A stretch of 34,638 nucleotides of DNA from CBDULQ01 sp965368115 (lineage in GTDB: Bacteria > Pseudomonadota > Gammaproteobacteria > SZUA-229): NCBI GenBank assembly GCA_965368115.1, contig CBDULQ010000008.1, positions 1-34,638 of the forward strand. Direction: 5' to 3'. Below are positions 16,224 to 26,055 of this stretch, piece by piece. How positions within the stretch are numbered: the first letter of the stretch is position 1; each line of letters opens with the position of its first letter. The position numbers and the translations under genes are program-made. Under the pieces are notes generated by a model. The model saw nothing but the letters and a program-made list of their open reading frames with translations. It was not told the origin of the DNA and ran no database searches.

Positions 16224-17891
16224 TTAGTTCTCCGCGGCCCGGCCTTTCTGCGGGAACAATCCGCGCGGCTTTTTCTGAATGAACAGGATAATGAAAACCA
16301 GCACGAAGATTTTCGCCAGCACCGCTCCCGACCAGGGCTCGAGGAATTTATTCACCACGCCCAGTGAAAGCGCACCGACTAATGTCCCCCAGAGATTACC
16401 GACACCACCGAACACCACAACCATGAACGAGTCGATGATGTAGGACTGGCCCAGGTTTGGCCCGACATTGGTCAGCTGACTCAATGCAACACCGGCGATA
16501 CCGGCAATACCGGAGCCCAGCCCAAAGGTCAAAGCATCCACCCAGTCGCTACGCACACCCATAGCCTTGGCCATAGCGCGATTCTGCGACACCGCGCGCA
16601 CCTGTAATCCGAGAATGGTTTTCTTCAATACATATAACAGGGCAAAGAACACAATTAGACTGAAGATGATGATGTAGAGCCGGTTATAGGTAATCGACAA
16701 CACCGGATTAATCTGTAACGAACCGCTCATCCAGGACGGTGTACTCACGGTGACATTCTGTGCGGATATTGTCGTCCGCACCAGCTGTTGCAAAATCAGG
16801 CTGACACCAAAGGTGGCCAGCAGCGTTTCCAGTGGTCGGCCATAAAGAAAACGAATTACGCCGCGTTCGATTGCGATACCGAACAGGCCAGCCACCACGA
16901 ATGCCGCGGGAATTGAAATAAACAGGGAATAGTCGATGTAGTTCGGCATCAGGCTCTGGATAATGTAGGTGGTGTATGCACCTAGCATCATCATTTCACC
17001 ATGGGCCATATTGATCACGCCCATAACCCCGAACGTAATTGCAAGACCAATTGCAGCCAGCAACAGCACCGAACCCAGGCTCAGGCCGAAGAACACGGTT
17101 TCGGCAAAGGCATTGATTTCACGTCGGCTGTCGATGGTGTTCAAGGCGCCCGCGGCTGCCTTGCGAATATCTGAATCGCTTTCCTGGTAACTGCCGTCTT
17201 CGTTACGCGCCACCAGCGGCAACAGTGCCTGGCGTGCTTCCGGATATAACGAATCTTCCAGCACATCAATAGCGGACAGGCGCAAGGCCTTGTCCTCCTT
17301 GCTGATATCGTCCACCGCCAGCGCAACACCGATCAGTTCGATAATATCCTTGTTGGTTTCAGCGGTCAGCATGGCGCGCAGTAAACCCACAGTCTGCTCG
17401 TCCGGGTCCTGTAATAACTCAATGACTGCCATGCGACGAATTTCGTCGTTCTTGCTCTTCAAGCTGAGCTTGGCGATTTCACCGCGCAGAATACCGCGTA
17501 GCGTATTGTTCACTTTAACTTTTTTAACGTCGCGAGTACCGACGACACCAAGTGATTCGGCATTCACCACATCGGTAATTTCGTACCCGTCTTCGACATC
17601 TTTTATGAAAACAATATGGACTTTATCTTTGGTGTAATGCAAACGCCCTTCCAGCATTTCTTTCAATACCGGGCGCACACGCTCGTCATCGAGCGCAGTC
17701 AGTTCGGCGATAATGCCCTGCTTTTCCCGATAACTTTTGGTCGTCAGTTTTAAAACGATGGATTCGAAACCGACGGGAGTCGATTCTTCAATGGCTGGCG
17801 CGGTTTCTTCTGCCTGAAGTGCCGAGACTGAAATCAGGGCACACAGTGCCAGTCCGACAGCCAGCAGTCTTTTGCTGAGGAGTGTCATCAT
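16224..17891 (-). CDS. urtB: Urea ABC transporter permease UrtB
   Basis: 555 residues. A signal-peptide-like N-terminus (LLSKRLLAVGLALCALISVSALQAEE) and a hydrophilic, HEAT-like N-terminal domain (about 30-270, with repeated KEMLEGRLHY- and VIELLQDPDEQTV-type helices) precede a LivH-type permease core. The core reads INAFAETVFFGLSLGSVLLLAAIGLAITFGVMGVINMAHGEMMMLGAYTTY and later LQVRAVSQNRAMAKAMGV and VVFGGVGNLWGTLVGAL. The extra N-terminal domain is typical of UrtB and separates it from amino-acid LivH. It is preceded by two hairpins in the 142-bp gap after urtA. Confidence 0.94.
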   Translation of the reverse strand: MMTLLSKRLLAVGLALCALISVSALQAEETAPAIEESTPVGFESIVLKLTTKSYREKQGIIAELTALDDERVRPVLKEMLEGRLHYTKDKVHIVFIKDVEDGYEITDVVNAESLGVVGTRDVKKVKVNNTLRGILRGEIAKLSLKSKNDEIRRMAVIELLQDPDEQTVGLLRAMLTAETNKDIIELIGVALAVDDISKEDKALRLSAIDVLEDSLYPEARQALLPLVARNEDGSYQESDSDIRKAAAGALNTIDSRREINAFAETVFFGLSLGSVLLLAAIGLAITFGVMGVINMAHGEMMMLGAYTTYIIQSLMPNYIDYSLFISIPAAFVVAGLFGIAIERGVIRFLYGRPLETLLATFGVSLILQQLVRTTISAQNVTVSTPSWMSGSLQINPVLSITYNRLYIIIFSLIVFFALLYVLKKTILGLQVRAVSQNRAMAKAMGVRSDWVDALTFGLGSGIAGIAGVALSQLTNVGPNLGQSYIIDSFMVVVFGGVGNLWGTLVGALSLGVVNKFLEPWSGAVLAKIFVLVFIILFIQKKPRGLFPQKGRAAEN

Positions 17892-17963
17892 TATGATTGT
17901 TGTGTTTCGATTGAACGCCGTTGTTCATAATTAACCGGGTGTATCTTCCGGTTTAAAGTCGGG

Positions 17964-18020
17964 GATGTGGAGCCAAAGCCCCACATCCACCGCTATTTGT
18001 CGATCGGCTGTTGACCGATC
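17964..18020 (-). other. Two intercistronic hairpins between urtA and urtB
   Basis: On the minus strand GATCGG/CCGATC (18002-18007/18015-18020) is followed by GATGTGGGGC-TTTG-GCTCCACATC (17964-17987, one G-U pair). Neither is followed by a T-run. Such structures after a binding-protein gene usually stabilise its 3' end or partly stop transcription, raising UrtA above the membrane subunits. Confidence 0.5.
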
Positions 18021-18033
18021 AGTTTCCGGTTGA

Positions 18034-19317
18034 TTAGTAGTTCTGACCGGAACACTTCTTGGTTTTGGTGTTGTAGTTACCGCACTTGAGTTTGACCCAG
18101 TCGGAGACCACATCCTTGCTACCGGGCAGGAAGTCGGACCAGGCGTCACCCGGCACTTCACCATCGGTAGACCAGACCACGTCGAACTGACCGTTGTCCT
18201 GAATTTCACCGATCAGTACCGGCTTGGTCAGGTGATGGTTAGGCAGCATCTTGGCGGTACCACCGGTCATGTTCGGCACTTCGATACCGATCATCGCCTG
18301 TTCAACCTTGTCTACATCAGTTGTCTTGGCTTTCTCAACCGCTTTAACCCACATGTTGAAACCGATCGCAGTGGCTTCCATAGGATCGTTAGTCACGCGC
18401 TTCTTGTCCTTGATGAACTTGTGCCAGGACTTGATGAACGCATCGTTTTCCTTGGAATCGACACTCATGAAGTAATTCCATGCCGCCAGGTGACCCACCA
18501 GAGGTTTGGTATCGATACCGGACAGTTCCTCTTCACCCACAGAGAAAGCTACAACCGGAATATCTTCAGATGAAATACCCTGGTTGCCCAATTCCTTGTA
18601 GAAAGGCACGTTAGCATCACCGTTGATGGTAGAAACAACCGCAGTCTTCTTACCGGCTGAACCGAACTTCTTGATGTCCGATACGATGCTCTGCCAGTCG
18701 GAGTGACCGAACGGTGTGTAGTTGATCATGATGTCCTTGTCGGACACACCCTTGGCTTTCAGATAAGCTTCCAGGATTTTGTTGGTGGTACGCGGATACA
18801 CATAGTCGGTACCAGCCAGCACCCAGCGCTTAACGCCCAGCTCGTTCATCAGGTAATCAACAGCGGGAATCGCCTGCTGATTGGGCGCAGCACCTGTATA
18901 GAATACGTTTTTAGAGGACTCTTCACCCTCATACTGAACGGGATAGAACAGCAGGCCGTTCAGTTCTTCAAAAACCGGCAACACGGATTTACGTGATACC
19001 GATGTCCAGCAGCCGAATACGACATCGACTTTATCTTTTTCCAGCAATTCACGGGCTTTTTCAGCGAACAGCGGCCAGTTAGAGGCCGGGTCGACAACAA
19101 CAGGCTCCAGCTTTTTACCGAGCACACCACCTTTCTTGTTCTGTTCGTCGATCATCATCAGAACGGTATCTTTAAGGGTGGTTTCGGAAATTGCCATGGT
19201 GCCAGACAGAGAGTGCAAAACGCCAACTTTGATGGTATCGGCAGCCATAGCCAGACTGGACACGGTAAACCCAGCGGCCATTGCAGCTGCTGCAACGGTC
19301 TTCTTAAACAGTTTCAT
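18034..19317 (-). CDS. urtA: Urea ABC transporter substrate-binding protein UrtA
   Basis: 427 residues, periplasmic. ATG 19317 is chosen over upstream codons because GGAG precedes it and MKLFKKTVAAAAMAAGFTVSSLAMA is a signal peptide cut before ADTIKVGVLHSLSGTMAISE. Family motifs: VVDPASNWPLFAEKAREL, VFGCWTSVSRKSVLPVFEEL, LLFYPVQYEGEESS, YTGAAPNQQAIPAVDYL, MEATAIGFNMWVKAVEKA. These match the UrtA/FmdD urea-amide binding family and not branched-chain amino-acid binders. It is first of urtABCDE, 149 bp downstream of torF. No separate sigma54 element is visible in that gap, so it likely shares the torF promoter. Confidence 0.95.
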   Translation of the reverse strand: MKLFKKTVAAAAMAAGFTVSSLAMAADTIKVGVLHSLSGTMAISETTLKDTVLMMIDEQNKKGGVLGKKLEPVVVDPASNWPLFAEKARELLEKDKVDVVFGCWTSVSRKSVLPVFEELNGLLFYPVQYEGEESSKNVFYTGAAPNQQAIPAVDYLMNELGVKRWVLAGTDYVYPRTTNKILEAYLKAKGVSDKDIMINYTPFGHSDWQSIVSDIKKFGSAGKKTAVVSTINGDANVPFYKELGNQGISSEDIPVVAFSVGEEELSGIDTKPLVGHLAAWNYFMSVDSKENDAFIKSWHKFIKDKKRVTNDPMEATAIGFNMWVKAVEKAKTTDVDKVEQAMIGIEVPNMTGGTAKMLPNHHLTKPVLIGEIQDNGQFDVVWSTDGEVPGDAWSDFLPGSKDVVSDWVKLKCGNYNTKTKKCSGQNY

Positions 19318-19417
19318 TTTTATCTCCACAATCGATGTCATGTTGAACAACAGGAACATCAGGTCAGGCAACACAGCATCCTGTTGTATCACTTTCGTTC
19401 ATTAGTATTTTTATAGT

Positions 19418-19448
19418 GAGAATCCGTCATCCATGACGGAATATTCTC
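19418..19448 (-). other. Long hairpin between torF and urtA
   Basis: GAGAAT/ATTCTC and CCGTCAT/ATGACGG form a long stem (19418-19448) with a three-base bulge and a 2-nt loop, 18 bp after the torF stop. The minus-strand sequence after it is ACTATAAAAA, with no T-tract, so read-through into urtA is likely and the hairpin may protect the torF mRNA. Confidence 0.5.
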
Positions 19449-19466
19449 GGTAGAACAGTCTGTTTC

Positions 19467-20147
19467 TTACTTCATGTCGATGGGAATGTTGTAAGAAATG
19501 ACGAACAGCGGATCTTCTTCGGTAGTACCGTCATCGCTGGAAACCTTGCTAACAGCGAATGCCAGATCATCAGTGATGGAGTAAGTCACAGTGATGTGAG
19601 AGTACTCGTCGCCAGCACCGTTCTGATCGAATGACCATGTACCGAACAGGAAGTTGTAGTCACCGTAGGTGTAATCCAGAGTGGTGTAAACCCAGTCAGA
19701 ACCACCTTGAGTTTCCTGGCTCACGTAGAAAGTCGCATTGAAGTCCATGTAGCCCAGACCAATAACGAATTCAGACAATGCATTGTCAGCCAGATCAACA
19801 AAGTTACCTACACCGTCAACATCTTCAGGATACATGTAGTACCAGTAAGAAACGTCGTAAGAGAAGTCACCAGCAGCGCCGCCGTAACCCAGATACAGGT
19901 CAGTTTCGTGACCACCGGTTTCGTTAGTGGTCCATACACCACCGTAGACGCCAGCTTCGTTAGACCATTCAAGACCACCCTGAACCTGAGGACCGTCTGG
20001 AGTCAGGTTAAGACCACGCCACAGGTACATGTTGGCAACGCCGATGCTGGCTGACATTTCAGCACTTGCAATGCTCGGAGCAGCCAAACCACCCAGCGCC
20101 ATAGAAGTTGCCAGAGCCACTGGAGTCAGTTTCTTGATGAGTTTCAT
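19467..20147 (-). CDS. TorF family (Gcw_chp) putative outer-membrane porin
   Basis: 226 residues. ATG 20147 follows AGGAG and begins the signal peptide MKLIKKLTPVALATSMALGG, cut near ASAEMSA. The mature protein shows alternating amphipathic beta strands rich in Tyr and Trp (GVANMYLWRGLNLTPDGPQV, GGVWTTNETGGHETDLYLGY, FSYDVSYWYYMYPEDV, VYTTLDYTYGDYNFLFGTWSF, HITVTYSITDDLAFAVSK), ending in a terminal strand DPLFVISYNIPIDMK. The W-RG-N/S near the start is the Gcw_chp signature. It lies directly upstream of urtABCDE and behind a sigma54/NtrC promoter, so it may carry urea or another small nitrogen compound through the outer membrane (inference). Confidence 0.88.
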   Translation of the reverse strand: MKLIKKLTPVALATSMALGGLAAPSIASAEMSASIGVANMYLWRGLNLTPDGPQVQGGLEWSNEAGVYGGVWTTNETGGHETDLYLGYGGAAGDFSYDVSYWYYMYPEDVDGVGNFVDLADNALSEFVIGLGYMDFNATFYVSQETQGGSDWVYTTLDYTYGDYNFLFGTWSFDQNGAGDEYSHITVTYSITDDLAFAVSKVSSDDGTTEEDPLFVISYNIPIDMK

Positions 20148-20253
20148 TAGGAGTTCTCCTCGAATATTTATGGAACAAATTATTGCTAAAACCCTTCTTG
20201 ATCTTTTTTCTTTGACCAGAAAAGATGCGCTGAAAAGCTTCTGCCCCATAGTT

Positions 20254-20269
20254 TGCATACACTGTACCA
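20254..20269 (-). promoter_or_regulatory. Sigma54 (-24/-12) promoter of torF-urt
   Basis: The minus strand reads TGGTACAGTGTATGCA. Against TGGCACG-N4-TTGCW there are mismatches at positions 4, 7 and 12, while the invariant GG and GC and their spacing are kept. Expected start is near 20242, a leader of about 95 nt. NtrC-type sites lie 75-150 bp upstream. Confidence 0.78.
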
Positions 20270-20343
20270 ACTTAAGTATTCCTTAATAAAACAAGCATTT
20301 AAGGTATTTATGACGATTTGTTTAAGCTAATTCACTCGGGTTA

Positions 20344-20402
20344 CGCACTTAATTAGTGCGTTATTTTGGTGCCTGCACCATGTTGTGCATTCTGCTGGTG
20401 CG
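20344..20402. promoter_or_regulatory. NtrC-type enhancer cluster for torF-urt
   Basis: CGCAC-TTAATTA-GTGCG (20344-20360) is a perfect dyad of NtrC spacing. TGCAT-TCTGCTG-GTGCG (20386-20402) is a second site, its centre 42 bp away (four helical turns). Between them TGCAC-CATGTT-GTGCA (20374-20389) is a dyad with a 6-bp spacer. The cluster lies upstream of the sigma54 element at 20254-20269 on the minus strand. Confidence 0.75.
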
Positions 20403-20471
20403 CTGACAACTCATCGCAGGAAGACAGGACTCCCGGCCCCTTCACGAAGCAACGGAACCTGGAAAACAGAA

Positions 20472-20499
20472 ACGCCCCGAATCGTTCAATGCGGGGCGT
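20472..20499 (-). terminator. Candidate terminator of the urease operon
   Basis: ACGCCCCG (20472-20479) pairs exactly with CGGGGCGT (20492-20499) around a 12-nt loop. On the minus strand the stem is followed by TTCTGTTTTCC. It lies about 380 nt after ureG and before the torF enhancer sites. Confidence 0.45.
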
Positions 20500-20879
20500 G
20501 GCAACGGAGGATAATTTCGACAAAGAAAACGCAAATAAATGCGAATGGAGACCCGTTCAGGTGACTGTCGGGAATTTCAGTGGACGATCTGGCGGCATCA
20601 TATCGATTGATATTCCGGATATCTACATGACGGTCCGAATGGTCGCCGTAAAGCGGTCCAGGCTAGAAAAACAAAACGGATTTGCCAGTACCGGTTTCAC
20701 ACTCAATTCATACCTTGCATCTTTACGCTCGCGTAGCCGCTGATTTTTTCGCAATGCCAGACCATGGAACCCGATCGAATCATACAAAGCCCTTCCATAG
20801 CGGCACCTTACACAAACTCATTTGCGTTCCGAATTGGCGTGCATTCGCGTTGTTTACGTTTTCTTTTTTTAACCTTGGA
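20500..20879. other. Intergenic region, no gene supported
   Basis: 380 bp between the ureG stop and the candidate terminator. A plus-strand reading frame crosses it (20366-20743), but it has no ribosome site or family resemblance and runs through the NtrC sites. I see no RNA gene or repeat here. Confidence 0.5.
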
Positions 20880-21497
20880 TCAGGCGGCTTTTTCCAGCAT
20901 GCCTTTTTCGATAATGAAATCGATAATGCTCTGTACGCCGTCACCGGTTTTCATGTTGCTGAACACAAAAGGCCGGTCGCCACGCATCAGCCTGGCGTCC
21001 CGATCCATGACCTCCAGTGATGCACCCACATAAGGGGCCAGGTCGATTTTATTGATCACAAGCAGATCGGAACGGGTAATGCCAGGACCACCCTTGCGCG
21101 GAATTTTATCCCCGGCAGACACGTCGATGACGTAAATAGTAAGATCTGAAAGTTCGGGGCTGAAGGTCGCACTCAGATTATCGCCACCACTTTCCACGAA
21201 TACCACATCGAGATTGTTGAAGCGGTTTTGTAAACTGTCTACCGCCGCCAGGTTCATCGAAGCGTCTTCGCGAATCGCCGTATGCGGACAACCGCCGGTT
21301 TCCACTCCGATAATACGCTCCGCTTCCAGCGACGCGTTGCGCGTTAAAAACTGGGCGTCTTCCTGGGTGTAGATGTCGTTGGTCACCACGGCGATCTGAT
21401 AATCTTCCCGCATGCGCTTGCATAGTACGTCCACCAGTGCGGTTTTACCGGAACCGACGGGACCTCCAATGCCGACACGTAATACCTGTTTACTCAT
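20880..21497 (-). CDS. ureG: Urease accessory GTPase UreG
   Basis: A 205-residue SIMIBI-class GTPase that delivers nickel to apo-urease in complex with UreD and UreF. Start ATG 21497 with AGAGGAT. P-loop GGPVGSGKTAL (11-21), the nickel-binding CPH motif in VETGGCPHTAIRED, ESGGDNLSATFSPEL, and the guanine-specificity motif NKIDLAPYVGA are intact. Last gene of the ure cluster, 17 bp after ureF. The long gap after it ends in a candidate terminator. Confidence 0.97.
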   Translation of the reverse strand: MSKQVLRVGIGGPVGSGKTALVDVLCKRMREDYQIAVVTNDIYTQEDAQFLTRNASLEAERIIGVETGGCPHTAIREDASMNLAAVDSLQNRFNNLDVVFVESGGDNLSATFSPELSDLTIYVIDVSAGDKIPRKGGPGITRSDLLVINKIDLAPYVGASLEVMDRDARLMRGDRPFVFSNMKTGDGVQSIIDFIIEKGMLEKAA

Positions 21498-21514
21498 GTA
21501 TATCCTCTATATTT

Positions 21515-22186
21515 TCAGGATCTGAAAAGTCGTGTGTATTGTGTTTCATGTCGCGCACTGGCGATGCCCAGCCCCGGCGCCGACATGCCGATATCGTCAT
21601 CATCAAGCTGTTCAGCACACTGCACGCTTTGCGCTATCACCGGCATGGCGCAGGATATGATACGCTGTCCCGCCGTCTGCCCCAGCGGTATCAGTTTGAT
21701 GGCTGCAGCGACCTGGTTTTCGCACCAGCTCCACAGCAAACCCTGCGCCGCTTCGATACGATCGATCTGCCAGTGCCGGCAGGCAAACGCAAATACGGTC
21801 GCAAAGGCCAGCGCCGGGCAGCCTAACTTCGGCATATCCACATCCAGGCCGGCCAGTACTTTCTGCAATGCCGCGGCCAGGTGTTGATCTTCGCTGCGTA
21901 ATTCCGCCGACTCACGCATGGCCAGCAAACGATTATTCCAGGCGATAAGCTGCGCAACATCTTGCGCCTGCCAGGCCTGGTAAAGGCGCAGAAAAATCGG
22001 CACATCGAGATGAGCCAGGTTATGTTTCAACTGGCCGACGATCCACTCGACGGCTCCAGCTTCATCATGCACCCAGCCGGCTTCCACGGCATACTCCTGC
22101 CCCTGGGAATAGGCATAGGCGCCGATCGGCAGGGTCGGACTGATCAGTTGCCAGAGACGCATGGATGATGCGGACGACATATTCAT
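21515..22186 (-). CDS. ureF: Urease accessory protein UreF
   Basis: 223 residues, all-helical partner of UreD and UreG, thought to gate GTPase activity and form the nickel tunnel. Start ATG 22186 (a second ATG at 22180 is possible). Family motifs: LWQLISPTLPIGAYAYSQGQEYAVEAGWV near the N-terminus, ELRSEDQ, GCPALAFATVFAFACRHW and AAIKLIPLGQTAGQRI. It lies 21 bp after ureE and 17 bp before ureG. Confidence 0.95.
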   Translation of the reverse strand: MNMSSASSMRLWQLISPTLPIGAYAYSQGQEYAVEAGWVHDEAGAVEWIVGQLKHNLAHLDVPIFLRLYQAWQAQDVAQLIAWNNRLLAMRESAELRSEDQHLAAALQKVLAGLDVDMPKLGCPALAFATVFAFACRHWQIDRIEAAQGLLWSWCENQVAAAIKLIPLGQTAGQRIISCAMPVIAQSVQCAEQLDDDDIGMSAPGLGIASARHETQYTRLFRS

Positions 22187-22207
22187 TGTTTCAACCGCCG
22201 ATTAAGG

Positions 22208-22693
22208 TCAATGCACATGATCCTGCTCAGCATGTTCATGATCATGTGAATGATCGTGATGATGTCCGTGCCCGCCACCGTAAGCTCCGCCTTCCGGTTC
22301 GAATGGCGCGGATTCAAATTCAACGTCGAGGCCCAGGCCACGTACCATGTCGTCCAGCACGTGATCATGCTGATAACGAATCCAGCCATCGCCGATCTGC
22401 AACGGCACATGACGATTACCAAGATGGTAACAGGCACGCGCAATCATCAGGGGATCGCTATGACGCACCGTACTAACCTGTTCCGGTGCGGCTTCTACAC
22501 GCACCACCGTGCCGTCTTCCGCCTGCAGACAGTCGCCGCCGCGCAACAATTGACCGCGCGGTAACATTAACCCGACTTCAGTACCATCGTTCAATGTGGC
22601 TCTTAAGCGACTTTTCTGGCGCAGCTCGAACGGCAGGGTCAGCACCTGCTCAGTAGCCTCTGTCTGTTCGAGTCTTTGATAAATTTTCAGCAT
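22208..22693 (-). CDS. ureE: Urease accessory metallochaperone UreE
   Basis: 161 residues. The N-terminal peptide-binding domain (MLKIYQRLEQTEATEQVLTLPFELRQKSRLRATLNDG) and C-terminal nickel-binding domain (RACYHLGNRHVPLQI, then YQHDHVLDDMVRGLG with the dimer-interface His) are present. The tail GHGHHHDHSHDHEHAEQDHVH-type segment is His-rich, as in Klebsiella UreE, and stores extra nickel. Start ATG 22693, CGGAGC upstream. It is separated from ureC by a 164-bp gap holding an inverted pair of REP-like elements. Confidence 0.96.
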   Translation of the reverse strand: MLKIYQRLEQTEATEQVLTLPFELRQKSRLRATLNDGTEVGLMLPRGQLLRGGDCLQAEDGTVVRVEAAPEQVSTVRHSDPLMIARACYHLGNRHVPLQIGDGWIRYQHDHVLDDMVRGLGLDVEFESAPFEPEGGAYGGGHGHHHDHSHDHEHAEQDHVH

Positions 22694-22767
22694 GCATGCT
22701 CCGCATGTTCATCACGATTAAAAATTAGACAGGCTATGGGTCTCCAAATACCAGACTTTTTTTCAGC

Positions 22768-22852
22768 AGTCTGGATACCTGCCTGCGCAGGTATGACGAG
22801 ATTCTCGGCCATCTTTTCTTCCGTCATTCCCGCGCACGCGGGAACCCAGTCT
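22768..22852. repeat. Inverted pair of REP-like palindromes in the ureC-ureE gap
   Basis: The first unit (about 22768-22799) has stem ATACCTGC/GCAGGTAT. The second unit (about 22821-22852), inverted, has stem TTCCCGCG/CGCGGGAA. Both carry the CTGG...ATGACGA flanks typical of the widespread ATTCCCGCxxxxGCGGGAAT proteobacterial repeat; a third copy is at 28217-28249. The pair could fold into one long intercistronic structure. Confidence 0.8.
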
Positions 22853-22857
22853 TTAAG

Positions 22858-24561
<1,704 letters not shown>

Positions 24562-24581
24562 GCTGTCTGTTCCCCGGCCGC

Positions 24582-24887
24582 TTAAAGCGATCCCATGATT
24601 TTTGCATTGAAGCCGTATACGGTCTTACTACCGTCGTAAGCAACCAGTTCCACTTCCCGTTCCTGGCCGGGCTCGAAACGCACCGCGGTACCGGCCGCGA
24701 TATTTAATCGATAACCGCGGCTGGCTTCGCGATCGAAACTCAAAGCGCTGTTGGTTTCATAAAAATGATAATGGGAACCCACCTGAATCGGTCGGTCGCC
24801 GGTGTTGGAAACTTTAATAGTCAGGGTGGGACGTCCGGCATTCAGTTCGATGTCGCCGGCGTCGATAAAATATTCTCCGGGTTTCAT
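24582..24887 (-). CDS. ureB: Urease beta subunit
   Basis: 101 residues, the structural beta chain. MKPGEYFIDAGDIELNAGRPTLTIKVSNTGDRPIQVGSHYHFYETNSALSFDR and GTAVRFEPGQEREVELVAYDG are canonical. It is separate from ureA, as in most proteobacteria (fused in Helicobacter). Start ATG 24887, 16 bp after ureA. Confidence 0.97.
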   Translation of the reverse strand: MKPGEYFIDAGDIELNAGRPTLTIKVSNTGDRPIQVGSHYHFYETNSALSFDREASRGYRLNIAAGTAVRFEPGQEREVELVAYDGSKTVYGFNAKIMGSL

Positions 24888-24903
24888 ATGCGCTCCTTTC
24901 GAC

Positions 24904-25206
24904 TCAGGCGATGGGGTTATGAACAGTGACCAGTTTGGTACCGTCGGGGAAGGTCGCTTCCACCTGCACTTCGTGAATCATTTCCGGCACGCCGTCCATA
25001 ACGTCGTCGCGGGTCAGCAGTGTGGTGCCGTAACTCATCAGCTCGGCGACACTTTTACCGTCCCGCGCGCCTTCCATGATTTCCGCGGAAATCAGCGCCA
25101 CTGCTTCCGGGTAATTTAATTTAACGCCGCGCGCTTTACGTTTTTCCGCCAGCAATGCGGCAGTAAACAATAGCAGCTTGTCTTTTTCTCTTGGTGTTAA
25201 CTCCAT
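24904..25206 (-). CDS. ureA: Urease gamma subunit
   Basis: 100 residues. MELTPREKDKLLLFTAALLAEKRKARG, LNYPEAVALISAEIMEGARDG and MSYGTTLLTRDDVMDGVPEMI are canonical; the C-terminus VHNPIA is complete. ATG 25206 with GGGGAGC. It follows ureD by 12 bp. Confidence 0.97.
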   Translation of the reverse strand: MELTPREKDKLLLFTAALLAEKRKARGVKLNYPEAVALISAEIMEGARDGKSVAELMSYGTTLLTRDDVMDGVPEMIHEVQVEATFPDGTKLVTVHNPIA

Positions 25207-25218
25207 AGTGCTCCCCGT

Positions 25219-26055
25219 TTAGGTGGACCAGATGCGCGGCTCGCAGGCCGCTCGTTTGTTGAGTAAAGGTCGCAGCGTTTTCCACACATGAATGAACGCG
25301 TTACGCGCCTGTTCCGCCTGGTGCGCCAGTACGCGACACAGCAACAGCTCATCGATCAGGGTCACGCTGAACAAACCGTCGAGTTGCGGTGTCTGTTCAC
25401 GCACCGCCAGCAGCATGTTCGCATCCGCGTTCACCGCCAGCAGCGTCGCCGTAACAGAATGATTCTGCAAACCCCAGGGTGCGGATAGTAATTCGTCACC
25501 ACCGCGCAAGCGCGCGCGATCGATGATCAACGGCTGACCGTCACGCCAGATTTCAAAGGTCTGGCGCGCATCACCGCGACTGAACGTTTCACCGCTGGCC
25601 GGTCGGCCCAGACAGATGATTTCCCAGCCGATGAAACCCGCCTCCGCTTCCAGTTCGACCCGCGTCGTCATATCCAGCACGCAGGCGTCGAACAGAATGG
25701 TTTCCTGCGGCAACCATTCCAGCGTACTGTCCGCACTCACCTGCAATGTTTGCTGCAAGCCGGCACGCCGACCATCGCTACGATAGAACTTCCCCGCCGC
25801 CGGCGTGGTGATCAGGGCATGCCCCTGTTTATCGACGGCGACGTCCAGACGCAACTGATCGCCGCCGACCACACCGCCGGGGGGATGCAATAGATAGACG
25901 TGACACACGTCCTGTTCCGGGTAAAACGGTTTCTGAATCACCAGCGGTCCCTGGTAACGGCGATGACTGATGATGGTGCGATCGTCGCGACCGCTGAACC
26001 CCAGACTGAGGTGCGCCTGCCAGTGACCCGGCTGGCTGCTGGCCAGTGCCGTCAT
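25219..26055 (-). CDS. ureD: Urease accessory protein UreD
   Basis: 278 residues; the scaffold that joins apo-urease to UreF/UreG. ATG 26055 is chosen because it overlaps the stop of the nickel transporter gene (ATGA), whereas longer starts run deep into that gene. Motifs: HLSLGFSGRDDRTIISHRRYQGPLVIQKPFYPE, HVYLLHPPGGVVGGDQLRLDV, ITTPAAGKFYRS, LEWLPQETILFDA and GWEIICLGR. Translational coupling to the transporter ties nickel supply to urease assembly. Confidence 0.95.
   Translation of the reverse strand: MTALASSQPGHWQAHLSLGFSGRDDRTIISHRRYQGPLVIQKPFYPEQDVCHVYLLHPPGGVVGGDQLRLDVAVDKQGHALITTPAAGKFYRSDGRRAGLQQTLQVSADSTLEWLPQETILFDACVLDMTTRVELEAEAGFIGWEIICLGRPASGETFSRGDARQTFEIWRDGQPLIIDRARLRGGDELLSAPWGLQNHSVTATLLAVNADANMLLAVREQTPQLDGLFSVTLIDELLLCRVLAHQAEQARNAFIHVWKTLRPLLNKRAACEPRIWST

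Noticed and set aside
19318..19466. Separate sigma54 promoter for urtA
   Set aside because: No TGGC-N8-TGC pattern with proper spacing on the minus strand in the torF-urtA gap.
20366..20743. 125-codon plus-strand frame in the ureG-torF gap
   Set aside because: No ribosome site, no family resemblance, and it overlaps the NtrC sites and a hairpin.
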